A DNA stretch of 64,000 nt from Haberlea rhodopensis (GCA_907163345.1 CAJQUN010000035.1:2539973-2603972), one strand, 5' to 3'. Numbered from the stretch's first letter, positions 46,585-59,677 are shown. Made by a program: numbers and translations. The notes: a model not told the origin generated them from the sequence alone.

Positions 46585-47222
46585 TTGGAGGTGCCAGAGA
46601 AGATAGAGAAAGAACCATCAAAGGGTGAGGAAGAAAAGGAACAGGAAGTTGGAGGAAAGACCGGGATAGAACACGAGGCACCAAAAGGTAAGCCTCCTTC
46701 TTTTTCTGAGTATAAAGTACCACCCCCTTTTCCCCAAGCTTTGAAAGATAACAGAAAAGACGCTGGACTCAAAGGCCTATATGAGACCTTCCGAAGATGT
46801 GAGATAAACATACCATTGCTGGACGCAATCCAACAAGTACCGCGCTATGCGAAATTCTTGAAGGAATTATGCACTGCCAAGAGGAGTCATAGATTGAAGG
46901 GACCCCAGAAGGTTGAACTGGGAGAAAACGTTTCAGTGGTGATACAAAGAAAAATCCCTACCAAGTGTAAGGATCCATGTATGTTCTCTATCCCGTGCAC
47001 CATTGGTACCACTCGACTTGAAAAAGCCATGTTAGATCGAGGAGCATCAATTAATGTTATGCCATATTCCATATATGCTTCTTTATAACTTGGTCCCTTG
47101 AGTCCTACTGGAGTGGTAATTCAATTAGCGGATAGATCTAGTGCATATCCTAGGGGTTTAATTGAAGATGTGTTGGTGCAAGTAAATGAACTAGTCTTCC
47201 CATCTGATTTTATATCCTTGAC
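46585..47222 (+). pseudogene. Athila protease region (broken)
   Basis: Continues gag-pol in another frame. LDAIQQVPRYAKFLKELC and FSIPCTIGTTRLEKAMLDRG precede ASINVMPYSIYASL and a stop at about 47087. The retropepsin active-site motif, usually D-L/T-G-A-S, reads DRGAS, so the protease would probably be inactive. A further frameshift near 47222 leads into RT. Confidence 0.8.
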
Positions 47223-49742
47223 ATGGAAAATGGTGATAAGAGTAGTCCTATATTGTTAGGAAGACCATTTCTCAAAACGTCTAAGACTAAGATAGATGTG
47301 CATAGTGGTACCCTCACTATGGAGTTTGATGGTGAGATTGTTACATTTAACATCTATGATGCCATGAAATATCCTTGCAATAATGATGATACTGTGTACT
47401 CTGTTGATGTTATTGATTACCTGTCCCAGGAAATTTTTGAGAATACAGGGAAAGATGAACTGGAAAGCACTCTTACCACGGACATGGAGAAGGAAGACGA
47501 AGCCACACCCCTCATGGACGAAGTGAAGCACACTGTTGACGCACTGGATGATACACCTGAGCTACCTCAGTCAGGTATTGTTTCTTTTATATCACTACCT
47601 GTTTCTAATACCAGGATTCCCCCATCTGTTTTGCAGGCACCCAACATCGAGCTTAAGACGCTGCCAACTCATCTCAAGTACGTATTCCTTGGTGAAGGTA
47701 ATACACTACCAGCGATCATCTCCAGCAAGTTGGGGGATGATCAAGAGAAGGACCTGATTCATGTGCTCAAGGAGCACAAGACTGCTATAGGATGGACCAT
47801 TGCAGACATTAAGGGAATAAGTCCCTCCAAATGCATGCACCGGATTCTACTGGAAGAAGGAGGAAGCCCCACACGTCAACCACAAAGGAAGCTGAACCCA
47901 CCCATGATGGATGTGGTAAAGGAGGAGATTCTGAAGCTCTTATCAGTTGGCGTGATATATCCTATATCCGATAGCCAATGGGTTAGTCTGGTACAAGTGG
48001 TTCCTAAGAAGACCGGTATTACTGTGATCAAGAATAAAGACGATGAACTTGTACCCACACGCATTCAAAATGGCTGGCGCGTGTGCATTGACTACCGGAA
48101 GCTAAACGCTTTGACTCGAAAGGACCACTCCCCTCTACCTTTTATTGATCAGATGCTTGAGAGGTTAGCATGCCATTCATTTTACTATTTTCTTGACGGT
48201 TACTCGGGCTATTTTCAGATTGCAATCGCTCCGGAGGACCAAGAAAAGACCACCTTCACATGTCCGTTCGGCACATTCGCATACCGTCGCATGCCCTTTG
48301 GCCTCTGCAATGCCCCAGCTACTTTTCAACGGTGTATGGTCAGTATCTTTTCTGAGTTTATTGAACATATCTTAGAGGTATTCATGGATGATTTTACTGT
48401 TTACGGTAACTCATTCAAGGATTACTTATCTAGCCTTACACTGGTTTTGAATAAGTGCATCGATACTAACCTTGTTTTAAATTCTGAAAAATGTCATTTT
48501 ATGGTCGAACAAGGTATGGTGCTAGGTCATGTTGTGTCTGCCAATGGTATAGAGGTCGATAAGGCGAAAATTGATGTCATGCAATCTTTACCTTATCCTA
48601 CTTGTGTTCGGGATGTGCGCTCGTTTCTTGGTCATGCAGGTTTTTACAGGAGGTACATCAAAGACTTTGCCAAGATAGCTACACCTTTGTATAAGCTACT
48701 ACAAAAGGATGTCCCGTTTGAGATGACTGACGAAGGCAAGAGCGCTTTTGATACACTGAAGAAGTCATTGACTTCTACCCCTATTATCCAACCACCCGAC
48801 TGGAACAAGCCTTTCGAGATCATGTGCGATGCAAGTGACTATGCGGTTGGTGCTGTCTTGGGACAAAAAGAGGGCAATGCTTCACATGCCATCTACTACG
48901 CATCCAAAACCTTGAATGACGCCCAACGCAACTACTCTACTACTGAGAAAGAGCTATTAGCAGTCGTTTTTGCTCTTGAAAAATTTAGATCTTATTTACT
49001 TGGTACTAAGGTGATTGTTTATTCTGATCATGCAGCTCTTCGCTATCTGATGACGAAGAAGGAGGCAAAACCAAGGCTAATAAGATGGATTTTGCTCTTG
49101 AGTGAATTCGACATCCAAATCAAGGATAAGAAGGGCAGCGAGAACAAAGTAGCGGACCACTTAAGCCGTCTACCACATGTGGACGATGAGCTGTGTTTGA
49201 AGGAGGAGTTCCCGGATGAGCACCTATTCGCCATAAACGACAATTTGCCATGGTACGCTCATATCGTGAATTTTTTAGCTTCTAATGTGCTACCCTATGA
49301 ACTCTCTAGGTCCCAACGAGCCAAGATTAGAAGTGACGCCAAGTACTACGTATGGGATGACCCTTACTTATGGAAGAACTGTGCGGACCAAATCATTCGA
49401 CGATGCATACCCGAGACAGAGGTAAATGACATTCTTACGTTCTGTCACTCATATGCGTGTGGTGGACATTTTGGAGCAAAGAGGACGTCGAGAAAGGTAC
49501 TGGAATGTGGGTTCTTTTGGCCCACCCTATTTCGTGACTCATATCTTTTCTGCAAGAATTGTGCACAATGTCAACTGACCGGTAATCTCTCCCAAAGAAA
49601 GGAGATGCCCAACAGCCCATTCTCATTTCTGAAATTTTTGACGTATGGGGCATCGACTTTATGGGACCTTTTCCTATGTCTTATGGTCATATTTATATAC
49701 TGCTTGCTGTTGATTATGTATCGAAATGGGTGGAAGCTATAG
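47223..49742 (+). pseudogene. Athila reverse transcriptase, RNase H and integrase N-terminus
   Basis: 839 codons without a stop. GRPFLKTSKTKIDVHSGTL is the end of protease. RT motifs: VCIDYRKLNALTRKDHSPLP, MPFGLCNAPATFQRCM, and catalytic FMDD in EVFMDDFTVYGN. RNase H: MCDASDYAVGAVLGQKEG, STTEKELLAVVFALEKFRSY, VIVYSDHAALRYLMT. The integrase HHCC zinc site runs from FCHSYACGGHFGAKRTSRKV to CKNCAQCQ. Near 49640 a frameshift moves the reading into the next frame, so the polyprotein is interrupted although RT and RNase H look whole. Confidence 0.9.
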
Positions 49743-50557
49743 CTACCCGGACTGACGATTCCAAGGTTGTTGCAGATTTTATCAAGCATAACCTTTTCTC
49801 TAGATTTGGAATCCCACGAGCCATCATCAGTGATAGAGGGACGCACTTCTGCAATCGGACGGTGGAAAGTCTATTCAAGAAATACCACGTGACTCACAAG
49901 GTCTCCACTGCCTATCATCTGCAAACAAATGGCCAAGCCGAGGTCTCCAACCGAGAAATCAAGGCCATATTGGAAAAAACTGTCAACCCGACACGGAAAG
50001 ATTGGAGCTTGAGACTTGATGATGCACTGTGGGCGTACAGGACCGCATACAAGACCCCATTAGGTATGTCCCCTTATAGAGTGATTTTTGGAAAATCATG
50101 TCATCTTCCTGTAGAGTTGGAGCACAAAGCGTACTGGGCAGTGAAGAACTTCAACATGAACTATGATGAAAGTGGAGTGCATAGGAAGCTGCAATTGCAA
50201 GAGCTCGAGGAGATTCGAAATGAAGCATATGAAAGTGCAAGATGTTACAAAGAGAAGACAAAGGATTTTCACGACAAGATGATATCAAGGAGGAATTTTG
50301 AAGTTGGTCAGAAAGTTCTCCTTTACCATCCACACCTTCGTCTATTTCCAGGTAAACTTCGTTCCAGGTGGCATGGTCCTTATGTAGTTACTAATGTGTT
50401 TTCCCATGGTGCAGTAGAGATTCAGAGTTTGGACACCACGAAGACATTCAAAGTGAATGGTCACCGATTGAAGCACTATTATGAAGGTGTCCAAAATGAA
50501 GACGGCGGACGAGTAGACATCAAGGTGGCTCTAGAAGACCCACCTACTTTCGAATGA
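49661..50557 (+). pseudogene. Athila integrase core and C-terminus
   Basis: The third frame, 299 codons open. The DDE triad is present: LLAVDYVSKWVEA (Asp), IISDRGTHFCNR (Asp), TNGQAEVSNREIK (Glu). The C-terminal GPY/F-like part follows (LRSRWHGPYVVTNVFSHGAV). It ends in a TGA at 50555. There is no chromodomain, as expected in Athila. It is cut off from RT only by the frameshift near 49640. Confidence 0.88.
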
Positions 50558-51981
50558 GGAAGGGGATAGCGTCGGGCCACCGACGTTAAACAGAGGCGCT
50601 GCTTGGGAGGCAACCCAAGGGGAGTTAGTTTCCCTTTACCTTTTTAGTTTTATTGTTTTTTAGTTTTAACTTTTCTCTTTTCTTATATTTTTGCCTTACA
50701 TTGAGGACAATGTAAGATTTAAGTATGGGGAGGGATTAGTGGCTTGTTATTGTGTTCTTATTCAAAAATACAAAAAAATCGAAAAATTTGAAACTTTTGA
50801 GCCCATAGTTAGCAATGAACACATGCTTAGAATCACTAACCCATGATGAAACTAATTGATATCATGCATGCTTTTGAACATAGGTGAATTGTTAACCTTG
50901 GAACACTTTGAACTCTAATGCAAAGTTTACTTTAACTTAGTAGTTGAATCTTTTCAGCACATTATTGTCATGGCTTGTGAAGTGTGCATAAATTAGTGAA
51001 GATTGTGTGAAGCTGTGATAGTCTTAAGAACTCTCTAATACATGCTAGAACTTAACTACATGCTCTTTGAGGCGTATGTCTAGACTACTTGCAAACATGA
51101 AAGTGATATAGGCAATCTTTGATGCGTTTGAGCCTTTCAAGCCTACCATATGAACAAAATCTATCTCTAGTACCCTTTTTGAGCCTTAATGCAAAAGAAT
51201 GGGAGTATGCTAAGCATACTCAAGCCCCCATTCAACATTCCTTGACTAGCTTATCATCCTTCCCTAATGAGCCTAAATGTGATTTTAATCCATACCTTTT
51301 AAGGGAGTATGATGTATTTCATTCAAATGCACTTGGGAATCGTTGAAGTATATTTGTGAGCTTAATTGTCAAAAGAATGGAATGCATGAAAGAAAAAGGA
51401 ACGCCTTGAGAAAATAGATAAAAACATGACGCCAAGGGGAGCCAAGGCACAAAAGAAGAAAAATGTTGAAATAAACCTTGAAAAAAATGAACAAGGTTTG
51501 AAAAATTCATGCAAGAAGAGAAGTTTTAGTGTGCATTTCATCATACTCTCTTGTTTGAATATCCTTACCCTTTCTTTCATAAGCCAATACCTAGGCCAAG
51601 CTACAAGCTAATAAAGACCTACTTGATTTGTGTTTGCAAAGTGGCTAAGATAGTGGAGAAGAGTGTGCAAGTGAGCTTATACTTGTGTTAGTGTATGACT
51701 TGAACTATTGTGGATTTGCATGTTTTGGATCTATAATTTGTATGCAACACTTGTTTATGACCACACACACACGTTCACTACTTCGTTGGGTATGAAATGT
51801 TTAGGGATTGAACTTGTTCCACTGTTAACCTTTCACCGCCGTTCATTATTATGCATGTTAAAATTGTTGAGGCATTAAAGTGAGGACAAGTTGCTTTGTT
51901 ATGAACCTATGAGCCAACCAAAAATATTGTAGTTTTATTTGATTTACTCGAGGTCGAGTAAAGAGTAAGTATGGGGGAGTT
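50558..51981 (+). other. Region between integrase and 3' LTR of Athila, no env gene
   Basis: Some Athila elements carry an env-like frame here; this copy has only short frames. Typical Athila leader-like sequence GCGTCGGGCCACCGACG and CGCTGCTTGGGAGGCAACCC occurs at about 50569-50617, perhaps a splice acceptor region. A polypurine tract GTATGGGGGAGT ends at 51980, beside the LTR; a second GTATGGGGAGGG lies near 50725. Confidence 0.7.
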
Positions 51982-53431
51982 TGATGTGACTAGAAATAGA
52001 CACATCTTTAGTGCTTAATTGTCTACGATTTGGTAGGTTTTGATAGATAATTTGATACGTATGCTACCTAATCGTATATTTGTGTAATTGTAGGTACAAT
52101 CGAAGAAAGCGAGCTAAAAATGATGTGTAAAGACCAAGAAGAGACATGGACATGACAAGGACTCAAAGTTGATCAAGAAAAGGGCAAAAATGTAATTTTG
52201 GAGGTAGCAATCGATCGCCTGGAAGAGGAAATCGATCGCCTATGGACAGAAACTTTTGCAACAAAATTCACGAATCAGCGATCGATCGCGAGTACCAGGC
52301 GATCGATCGCCTCAAGATTTTCGCTAAAAAAAAATAAACTAGCGATCGATCGCCACGCATCAGGCGATCGATCGCCGCAGAGTCCGGAAATTAGGAAATT
52401 GAGTCTTTTACCATGTTTAAAAGATTGTATCCCATATCTATCACTCCAATACCCTAAAACTCGAGACTAAGCCTCATTAGCAGCAGTTTGTTTTGATAGT
52501 TTTTCCAATTTTTAGAATAATTTGGGATTTTAGATTAATTTTCTCTGAAGTTTTGTCAAGAATAACGAAGAACGGGACCGGAATCGACAAGTCGGAATCG
52601 TGACTAGTATTAGTAATTTCTTTTCCCTTGTTATTTTAATGTTTTCGAATGATATGTTGTTGCTCTTAGATTCAATTATGCTAGGCTAAAACCCTTTGAT
52701 TCTTGGTTGAAGGGATACCTACTTTTGGATTTGAATCTTTTATGAGAATTCGGTTTTATTGTTGAATTAGGTTTCGATTTCAATTTGTTTCTCAGATTTC
52801 GAATTCCATGATTGTTGTGTTTGTGTATTAGGCCGATCACCTAATATTCAATTGCATAATCGATAGTTTGTTAAGAAACAACTAAGATTAATAATTAACC
52901 GGCTGTAGGTGTTATTGAATTCTTAGGAGAAACGATTGAGTAATCAATTCTAACGGCTGTAGTTTTTATTGATTAGATTTTTCGAACTCATTAGTTTTGA
53001 AAACTATAATTGATTTAATCATTAACGGCTGTAGTGGTGATTAGAGATTTGGTAATGGTTGAATTGAATGCTGTTTTCTCTTTGACTATGAATAAGATGA
53101 GTAGGAATTGAATTTCCAATCGATAGATAATCGAAAGAATTCGAATGTTTTGATTTGATGACTAAAAGATAATTTTTCAAAAGTACGGTTACCTGAAAAC
53201 CAGGAATCGCTCTAGTCCCATAAGTTTTAATCGTTTTAGTTAAACTCGTTTATTAGTTTGATATTCGCTAAGAGTAGTAATCCAATCCAAACTCCCATTG
53301 TTACTATTTGTTTGATAATTGGCACGAAATAAATTTACCTTCCCTTTAGGATCGATCCCTACTTCCGCTACTACAATTTTTGCTATTAACTGAAGAAGGG
53401 TTAATTTGGGCATTCGCGATAAGCGCTACCA
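51982..53431 (+). repeat. 3' LTR of Athila
   Basis: 1450 bp, TGATGTGACTAGAAATAG ... GCGCTACCA. Apart from two indels it matches the 5' LTR with about 25-30 substitutions by eye. Six GATCGATC sites. Confidence 0.92.
52207..52375. repeat. GATCGATC palindrome array (Athila 3' LTR)
   Basis: Sites start at 52207, 52228, 52278, 52299, 52342 and 52364; spacings 21, 50, 21, 43, 22. One pair fewer than the 5' LTR. Confidence 0.9.
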
Positions 53432-53540
53432 AATGTATACACATGTGATATCATCAATCATATAATCCAACCTCAATATCATCATCACAATAACATCAAT
53501 ACTCGTACGTCAACAAGTACCTGTCGTGTGACACAAAATA

Positions 53541-53990
53541 TAGAAATTCAGGCATCAATGGTGAACCACCTCGTTGTCCCGTCCCCTGCGATGATACTAC
53601 ATGAATACCAACAATGTATCATGTTATAATAGGCTTCAAAATCATAATCCACAAAAAGATCACATTTTTCAAAATATGAACCTTAGCGACCATCCCTACT
53701 TTGATGTGATCGATCGCTTCAACGTTCTGGCCATTAGCGATCAGTCGCTATATTTCAGGCGATCGAAATATAGAAATTCAGGCATCAATGGTGAAACACC
53801 TCGTTGTCCCGTCCCCTGTGATGATACTACATGAATACCAACAATGTAGCATGTTATAATAGGCTTCAAAATCATAATCCACAAAAAGATCACATTTTTC
53901 AAAATATGAACCCTAGCGATCGATCCCTACTTTGATGTGATCGATCGCTTCAACGTTCTGGCCATTAGCGATCAGTCGCTATATTTCAGG
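53541..53990. repeat. Tandem duplication of about 225 bp in the chromovirus LTR
   Basis: AATATAGAAATTCAGGCATC occurs at about 53539 and again at about 53767, each followed by the same 200 bp. The junction reads GCGATCGAAATATAG: the second copy begins inside a GATCGATC site. The 5' LTR has one copy only. Confidence 0.85.
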
Positions 53991-54171
53991 CGATCGATCG
54001 TCTCACCCTTTATAAAACATTCTTCCTTGATGCGATCAATCTCTATTTCCACGCGATCGATCGCTACCTAGCGATCGATCGGTATAAGCTAAGCGATCGA
54101 TCGCTAAACACACCGCCTCTCTTGTGTTTAGCCTCAAGCGATCGATCGCGGCGTATGGAGCGATCGATCGC
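53686..54171. repeat. GATCGATC palindrome array 6 (chromovirus 3' LTR)
   Basis: Sites start at 53686, 53706, 53737, 53759, 53916, 53937, 53968, 53990, 54032, 54053, 54071, 54093, 54138 and 54160. The first four belong to the duplicated segment. Spacings within the second set are 21, 31, 22, 42, 21, 18, 22, 45, 22, the same as in the 5' LTR. Confidence 0.88.
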
Positions 54172-55058
54172 AGTGCTCTGTTTTTCTTAGAACATGGCGA
54201 TTTTTGAACTTATCATCATGGTCCAACTTCTCATCTCATTTCAATCTACCAAACTTTCATAAATGTTATACTAAAACATGATCTACATATTCTTTTCATG
54301 AAACACAAGTTTATGCTCTTTAATTCCATCTAAATCGATTCATCTTGTGTTAACATAACTTTAAGAACTAGTCAAACACATATACATGTTTATACAAGCT
54401 CACAACTCACTCAATTCTTACCACTTCAGTTTGATGGTGATTCACAACAAGCTTTCCTTTGATTTCAAGAGCAAATCCAGGAAAAGAAAGAAAATAAAGT
54501 AAGGTGTTGAGAGTGAGAGTTGTAGAGATTTGTAGGTGAAGTGAGGTGTATTATGTGTTGGCTAAAATCTGATCGTAGTTTAATAACACATCCCAAACCT
54601 CCCAAACTCTAACCAAATGCATGTCACATGACTTTCAAATTCAAATGCATGGTTAATTGTTACTCAACCACATGTAACTCATGTCCTTCCCTTGGTTCCT
54701 ATCTCACCAAATCATGTTAGTTGCATGTTTAACCATATGCCAAGCTACATAATGGTTCATACTCAAGTATACCTCTTGCTACAAATTCAACAACAATATA
54801 TCACCAACATGTTTAGCTCATAACATGAACATTTCATCTTTCATACTCGGTTCCATTCCAAACTCGAGTCCACATCATACCATCACATAAGTACGTAATA
54901 TCATATTAAACATATATGATTTGTATCGAGGAATTACAATTCTCCCATACTCAATGAATTCCGTCCTCGAAAAGTACACATAGCATGACTGTAAAACATA
55001 AACATATACTCAACTATATGTTTAACTTAGAAAAAGCTTGTATTAACATGAATGCTCA

Positions 55059-55355
55059 CTAGTAGAAACAACAACATAAAACCATACCAGATAATAAATA
55101 TGGATGTTGTTGCATCATATGCTGCTCCGTCTCCCACGTTGCCTCCTCGACACCCCGTCTAGCCCACTGTACTTTTACCATTGGAAATATTTTATTGCGC
55201 AATTTCTGCTCAGCTCTATCCAGTATCTTAATCGGTCTTTCCTCATATGGCACATATGTATCCAATTGTATATCAAACGGTTGTAATACATGACTCGGAT
55301 CTGGTTCATATTTTCTCATTAGTGAAACATGAAAAACATTGTGGATACTACTCAA
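55059..55355 (-). pseudogene. Chromovirus C-terminal chromodomain
   Basis: NVFHVSLMRKYEPDPSHVL, then YEERPIKILDRAEQKLRNK, VKVQWARRGVEEATWE and MMQQHPYLL: the end of a Tekay/Del-type integrase with a group II chromodomain. The frame ends soon after at the usual place. Confidence 0.8.
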
Positions 55356-58300
55356 TGCGGGCGGTAGTGTGCCAATCTATATGCCAACGTATCAATATGT
55401 TACAACACTTCAAAGGACCAACATATCGTGGTGATAATTTCCCACGCATACCAAATCGTATCACAAACGGTGAGATTTTCAGGAACACTCGGTCACCAAC
55501 TTGGAATTCAAGCGGTTTACGTTGCTTATTCACATATGCAAGTTGTCTATCTTGAGCAGTTTTTAATTTCAATCTGATCAGTTTCACTTTTTCTTCCATT
55601 TCTCTAATCATATCCGGTCCATTGATAGAACACTGATCAACATCATCCCAATCAACGGCGATCTATATCGTCGCCCATACAATTCCTCGAACGGTGCCAT
55701 CTGTATACTAGTCTGATAACTATTATTGTATGAAAACTCAACTAATGGCAATGATTCTTGCCATGAGTTATCAAACTCCAATATACATACGCGTAACATA
55801 TCCTCAAGCGTTTGTATTGTACTATCTGTCTGTCCATCTATTTGAGGATGATAAGTTGTACTCAACCATACTTCTATTCCCAATGCTGACTGTAAGCCTT
55901 CCCAAAAATGAGAAGCAAACCTCGGATCTCGATCCGACACAATTGAAACTGGTATTCCATGTAGTCTCACAACATTTTGAATATACAATTGAGCCATTCT
56001 CAATAACTAAATGTCATACTGTATGGTATGAAGTGAGCTACTTTTGTCTGTTTATCAACAATCATCCAAATAGCATCATAATCAGAAGAAGTCCTTGGTA
56101 AATGAGTCACAAAATCCATCGTGATATGTTCCCATTTCCATTGAGGAATTTCTAGACTTCTCAATTCACCTCCTAGTCTCCGTCTTTCTGCCTTCACATG
56201 TTGACAAATTAGACATCGTTTCACAAATTTAAGTACATCATGTTTCATGCGTTTCCACCAAAACTATGTTCCTCTACTATATCTACTACAATGTGCACGT
56301 TGTAGTAGTTCTTGGCGTAGTCCTAATGTAGCTGGTACTACCCAACGATGTCTATGTTTCAAGCTCCCATCATCTGCTATGACAAAAGCATATGTATATC
56401 CTTGATTTATCTTTTCCTTCCACTGTTGTACTTCATCATCAGTGTTTTGTGCCGTTCTAATCTTCTTAAAAATATCGGGTTCAACCAACAGTGTTGATAC
56501 CCTAACTGGCACTGTCACGACCTCAAACTCATATCCTAAAGTACAACAAGAAGTCATCAAAGTACATAATTGAATCACATCATTGGCAGTCGATTGTATT
56601 TTTCGACTTAAAGCATCAGCTGTTAGATTGGCTTTTCCTGGATGATACTCGATCACATAATCATAATCCTTCAAAAGATCCATCCATCTCGTTTGTCTCA
56701 TGTTCAACTCTGTCTGAGTGAACAAAAACTTCAAACTTGTATTATCAGTATATATGGTAAAGGGCGTACCATATAAATAATGTCGACATATCTTCAATGC
56801 AAAGACTATGGCTGCCAATTCTATATCAGCACTGGATATTTCATTTCATGTGGCTTCAATTGTCTTGATGCATCAGCCACAACATGTTTATCCTGCATCA
56901 ATACACAACCTAAACCAAGTAATGATGCATCCGTATAAAGAGCAAACATTTCACGTTCTGATGGAATAATCAACACCGAAGCAGTTGTCAACCGATGTTT
57001 TAATTCCTGAAAGCTATGTTCACACGCCTCTGACCATCTGAAAGGCACTCCTTTCTATGTCAGTTGTGTTAATGGTTTGGCAATTTTTGAAAATCCTTCA
57101 ACAAACCGTCTGTAATAGCCTGCCAAACCCAAGAAACTATGAATCTCTGGCACAGAAGTAGGATCTGACCAATTCAACACCGCTTCTCTCTTTCTCGGAT
57201 CTACTGATATACCGTCTCTGGAAATCACATGCCCCAAAAATCCTACACTGTTCAACCAAAACTCACACTTACTGAGTTTGGCATATAATTGGTGTGTTCT
57301 CATTAGTTGCAATACCATATGCAAATGTTGGACATGTTTTGCGTCACTACGAGAGATCAGTATATCATCAATAAAGACATAACAAATTGATCAAGGTATT
57401 CTTGAAAAACTCGATTCATCAAACTCATGAAAATAGCTGGAGCATTTGTCACTCCAAATGGCATAACTAGAAACTCATAATGTCCATAACGAGTTCTGAA
57501 TGCTGTTTTCTGCACATCTTCCCTCACACATATTTGATGCTATCCAGATCTCAAATCAATCTTAGAATAAATCATTGATCCCTGCAACTGATCAAACAAA
57601 TCATCAATATGGGGAAGATGATATTTATTCTTAATTGTTACCTTGTTCAACTGTCTATAGTCAATGCAGAGTCGCATTGACCCATCCTTCTTCTTTACAA
57701 ACAACACTGGAGCACCCCAAGGCGATACACTAGGATGTATGTATCCCTTGTCAAGTAAATCTTGTAATTGAGTTTTCAATTCTCTCAATTCAGTTGGTGC
57801 CATTCGATATGGTGCTCGCGAAAGTGAAGAAGTACCAGGTATCAATTCTACACCAAATTCCACTTCTCGACTTGGTGGAAATCCAGGAATTTCCTCTGGA
57901 AACACATCAACGTATTCTGCAACCACTGAAATATCCTATATTTTTCTTTCTATTTTCTTTCCAGTTACATCAATCACATATATCAAGTATCTCATATGTT
58001 CACGTTCTAACCAACGTGACATTCGCATATCAGATATCAACGAAATCTTTGCACGTGATCCCTTGTCCATAAAAGATCCATTGGTTTCCACTATCAGACT
58101 GAAACCTCACTGTCTTCTGACAACAATCTACAACAGTTTGATATCTACTCAACACATCAATACCCAGAATACAGTCAAAATCAGTCATATTCAACACAAT
58201 TAAATCTGCCTATATCTCATAGCCATCATCAAATCAAATAGAGCAAGCATATACAATATGACAAGTCATCATAGTAGTTTCTAAGGGTGTCGAGACAGAC

Positions 58301-58559
58301 ATAGGCATCAACAGTGGATACGAGCATATATGATACCGCTAAACAAAAGTTTGTGCAATAAATGAATGTGATGCACCAGTATCAATCAATATAAAAGCCG
58401 GATAAGTAAATAAACAACACTTACCTGCTATCACATCATCAGGAGCTGTCTATGCTTGTTCAGGGCATATACTTGAGCTTGGGGCGGCTCTGCTCTCTAT
58501 CCCCCGCCAGTTCGTGGTACAAACTGTGGTCTTTACTGCACTGTACTTTTTGACACATT
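55356..58559 (-). pseudogene. Chromovirus protease, RT, RNase H and integrase (broken)
   Basis: In order on minus: protease LIDTGASHSFIAQ (complement of about 58390); RT from 57926, with SMRLCIDYRQLNKVTIKNKY, PFGVTNAPA and a frameshifted VFIDDIL near 57370; RNase H with ALYTDASLLGLGCVLMQ; a spacer TRWMDLLKDYDYVIEYHPGK; integrase with LICQHVKAERRRLGGEL, MDFVTHLPRTS, SIVSDRDPRFAS and DGQTDSTIQTLEDML. Several stops (for example near 57540, 57055, 56820, 56250 and 56003) break it. In the integrase DDE triad the third residue, normally Glu, reads Asp (QTD in place of QTE). Length and order are normal for a chromovirus pol. Confidence 0.82.
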
Positions 58560-59507
58560 CCCTCTAAATGGTTGTCCACTAATTTGAGGACAATCTCGTA
58601 TCATGTGTCCTGCCCTCCCGCATCGAAAACAGACTGGACTAGCAAGTTGTGGGCAATCTCGTTTATAATGTGGTCCTCCACACTTAAAACATGTCAAACC
58701 TCTACTGCTGCTACCTTGGGACTATCCTTTGGCAACTCGTTCGCCCTCTTTTCCTGTATCAAATCGCCTACCACCAAATCTCGAGGATGAGGCACCTCGT
58801 CGTGATGATTTAAACTGCTCCCCCTTGGGTCTCATACTGTCTGATGTAGGTTTCTGACTTTGTCCTACATTACACCCCAACTCCGATCTCAGCCATCTCT
58901 GCCCTGGTTAATGCCTCCTCAAATGAAGTAGGATTATTAGAGAAATAACCCTATCGAACAACTCAGGCCTGGCTTTCGTGTTTGCAGCAATATGGGGTAC
59001 ATACCTCAACAAGGAAGAGTACTGCAATGCATAATCAGCGACCTTCATGTTTCCCTGTGTCAGATTAGTGAACTCATCTTCTTTCAACTGTCTAGCAGCA
59101 ACAGAAAAATAATGATCAAGAAAATGAGTTCTGAACACATCTCAATCTATAGTCTGTCCCTGGGCTCTCAACTCAATCAATGTTGTTTTCCACCACATCG
59201 TCGCTTTCTTTGCGAGTTGAAACTCAGCCAAACGTAACCAAGCTGACTTGGCACACAGAGCAGATACAAAAATCTGTTCAATACGTTCTAACCACTATTC
59301 AGCCTGTTCACCAGTTTTTGTACCCTCAAAGCGAGGTGGCTGATAATTCAAAAACTGAGTCAGTGTCAATTCCCCAGGTAACAGTACCTGTTCCACTGGC
59401 CCTTGCCATACTGGTGGTGGTTGCACAAAACCTATACCTGCACTTGCATTCACACTCATCGCATCCCCAACTTCTTCTTGAGGATGTCCAGGTATTCTGG
59501 CTGCCAT
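58560..59507 (-). pseudogene. Chromovirus gag (broken)
   Basis: Starts ATG at 59507 (MAARIPGHPQEEVGDAMSVN), then FLNYQPPRFEGTKTGEQAE with a stop, WLERIEQIF, FRTHFLDHYFSVAARQLKED, and two CCHC knuckles: CFKCGGPHYKRDC and CFRCGRAGHMIRDC. At least three stops. It forms the particle core in active relatives; this copy cannot. Confidence 0.8.
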
Positions 59508-59660
59508 ACTGCATCACAAGATTAATAATAACATTCACATATAGAAAGCATCTTAGTATAACATCTTCTACTCCACAACTATAAGAACATGATTTTTAAG
59601 TGACTAGGCAACTTCCTAATTCACTTCCTCTCCCCCTTGTTCACCCCATTCCTGAACCAC

Positions 59661-59673
59661 TGCTCTGATACCA
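59661..59673 (-). promoter_or_regulatory. Primer-binding site of the chromovirus
   Basis: Complement reads TGGTATCAGAGCA, matching the 3' end of initiator tRNA-Met, four bases inside the 5' LTR end. Confidence 0.85.
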
Positions 59674-59677
59674 CTAA

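Larger units (their letters stand above)
43576..53431 (+). mobile_element. Ty3/gypsy element of the Athila group, full structure
   Basis: 9856 bp, TG...CA ends, with AATGT duplicated on both sides (43571-43575, 53432-53436). The uninterrupted target can be read at about 60296 in the other chromovirus LTR. LTRs are 1521 and 1450 bp. The primer site fits tRNA-Asp; gag, protease, RT, RNase H and integrase follow on +, then about 1.4 kb without an env gene and a polypurine tract. The tRNA-Asp primer and gag/pol sequence type point to Athila. Frames are broken, yet the LTRs differ at only about 2% by eye, so it is the youngest element of the nest. Confidence 0.9.
42935..54938 (-). repeat. 3' LTR of the chromovirus (split by Athila)
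   Basis: Two pieces, 42935-43575 and 53437-54938, joined after removing Athila and its duplication: about 2.14 kb against 1.90 kb for the other LTR. The excess is a tandem duplication (53541-53765 repeated at 53767 onward). The outermost TG has become CG. Confidence 0.85.

Noticed and set aside
50558..51981. Possible env gene of Athila
   Set aside because: Only frames of 60-90 codons in several phases, without a signal peptide plus transmembrane arrangement.
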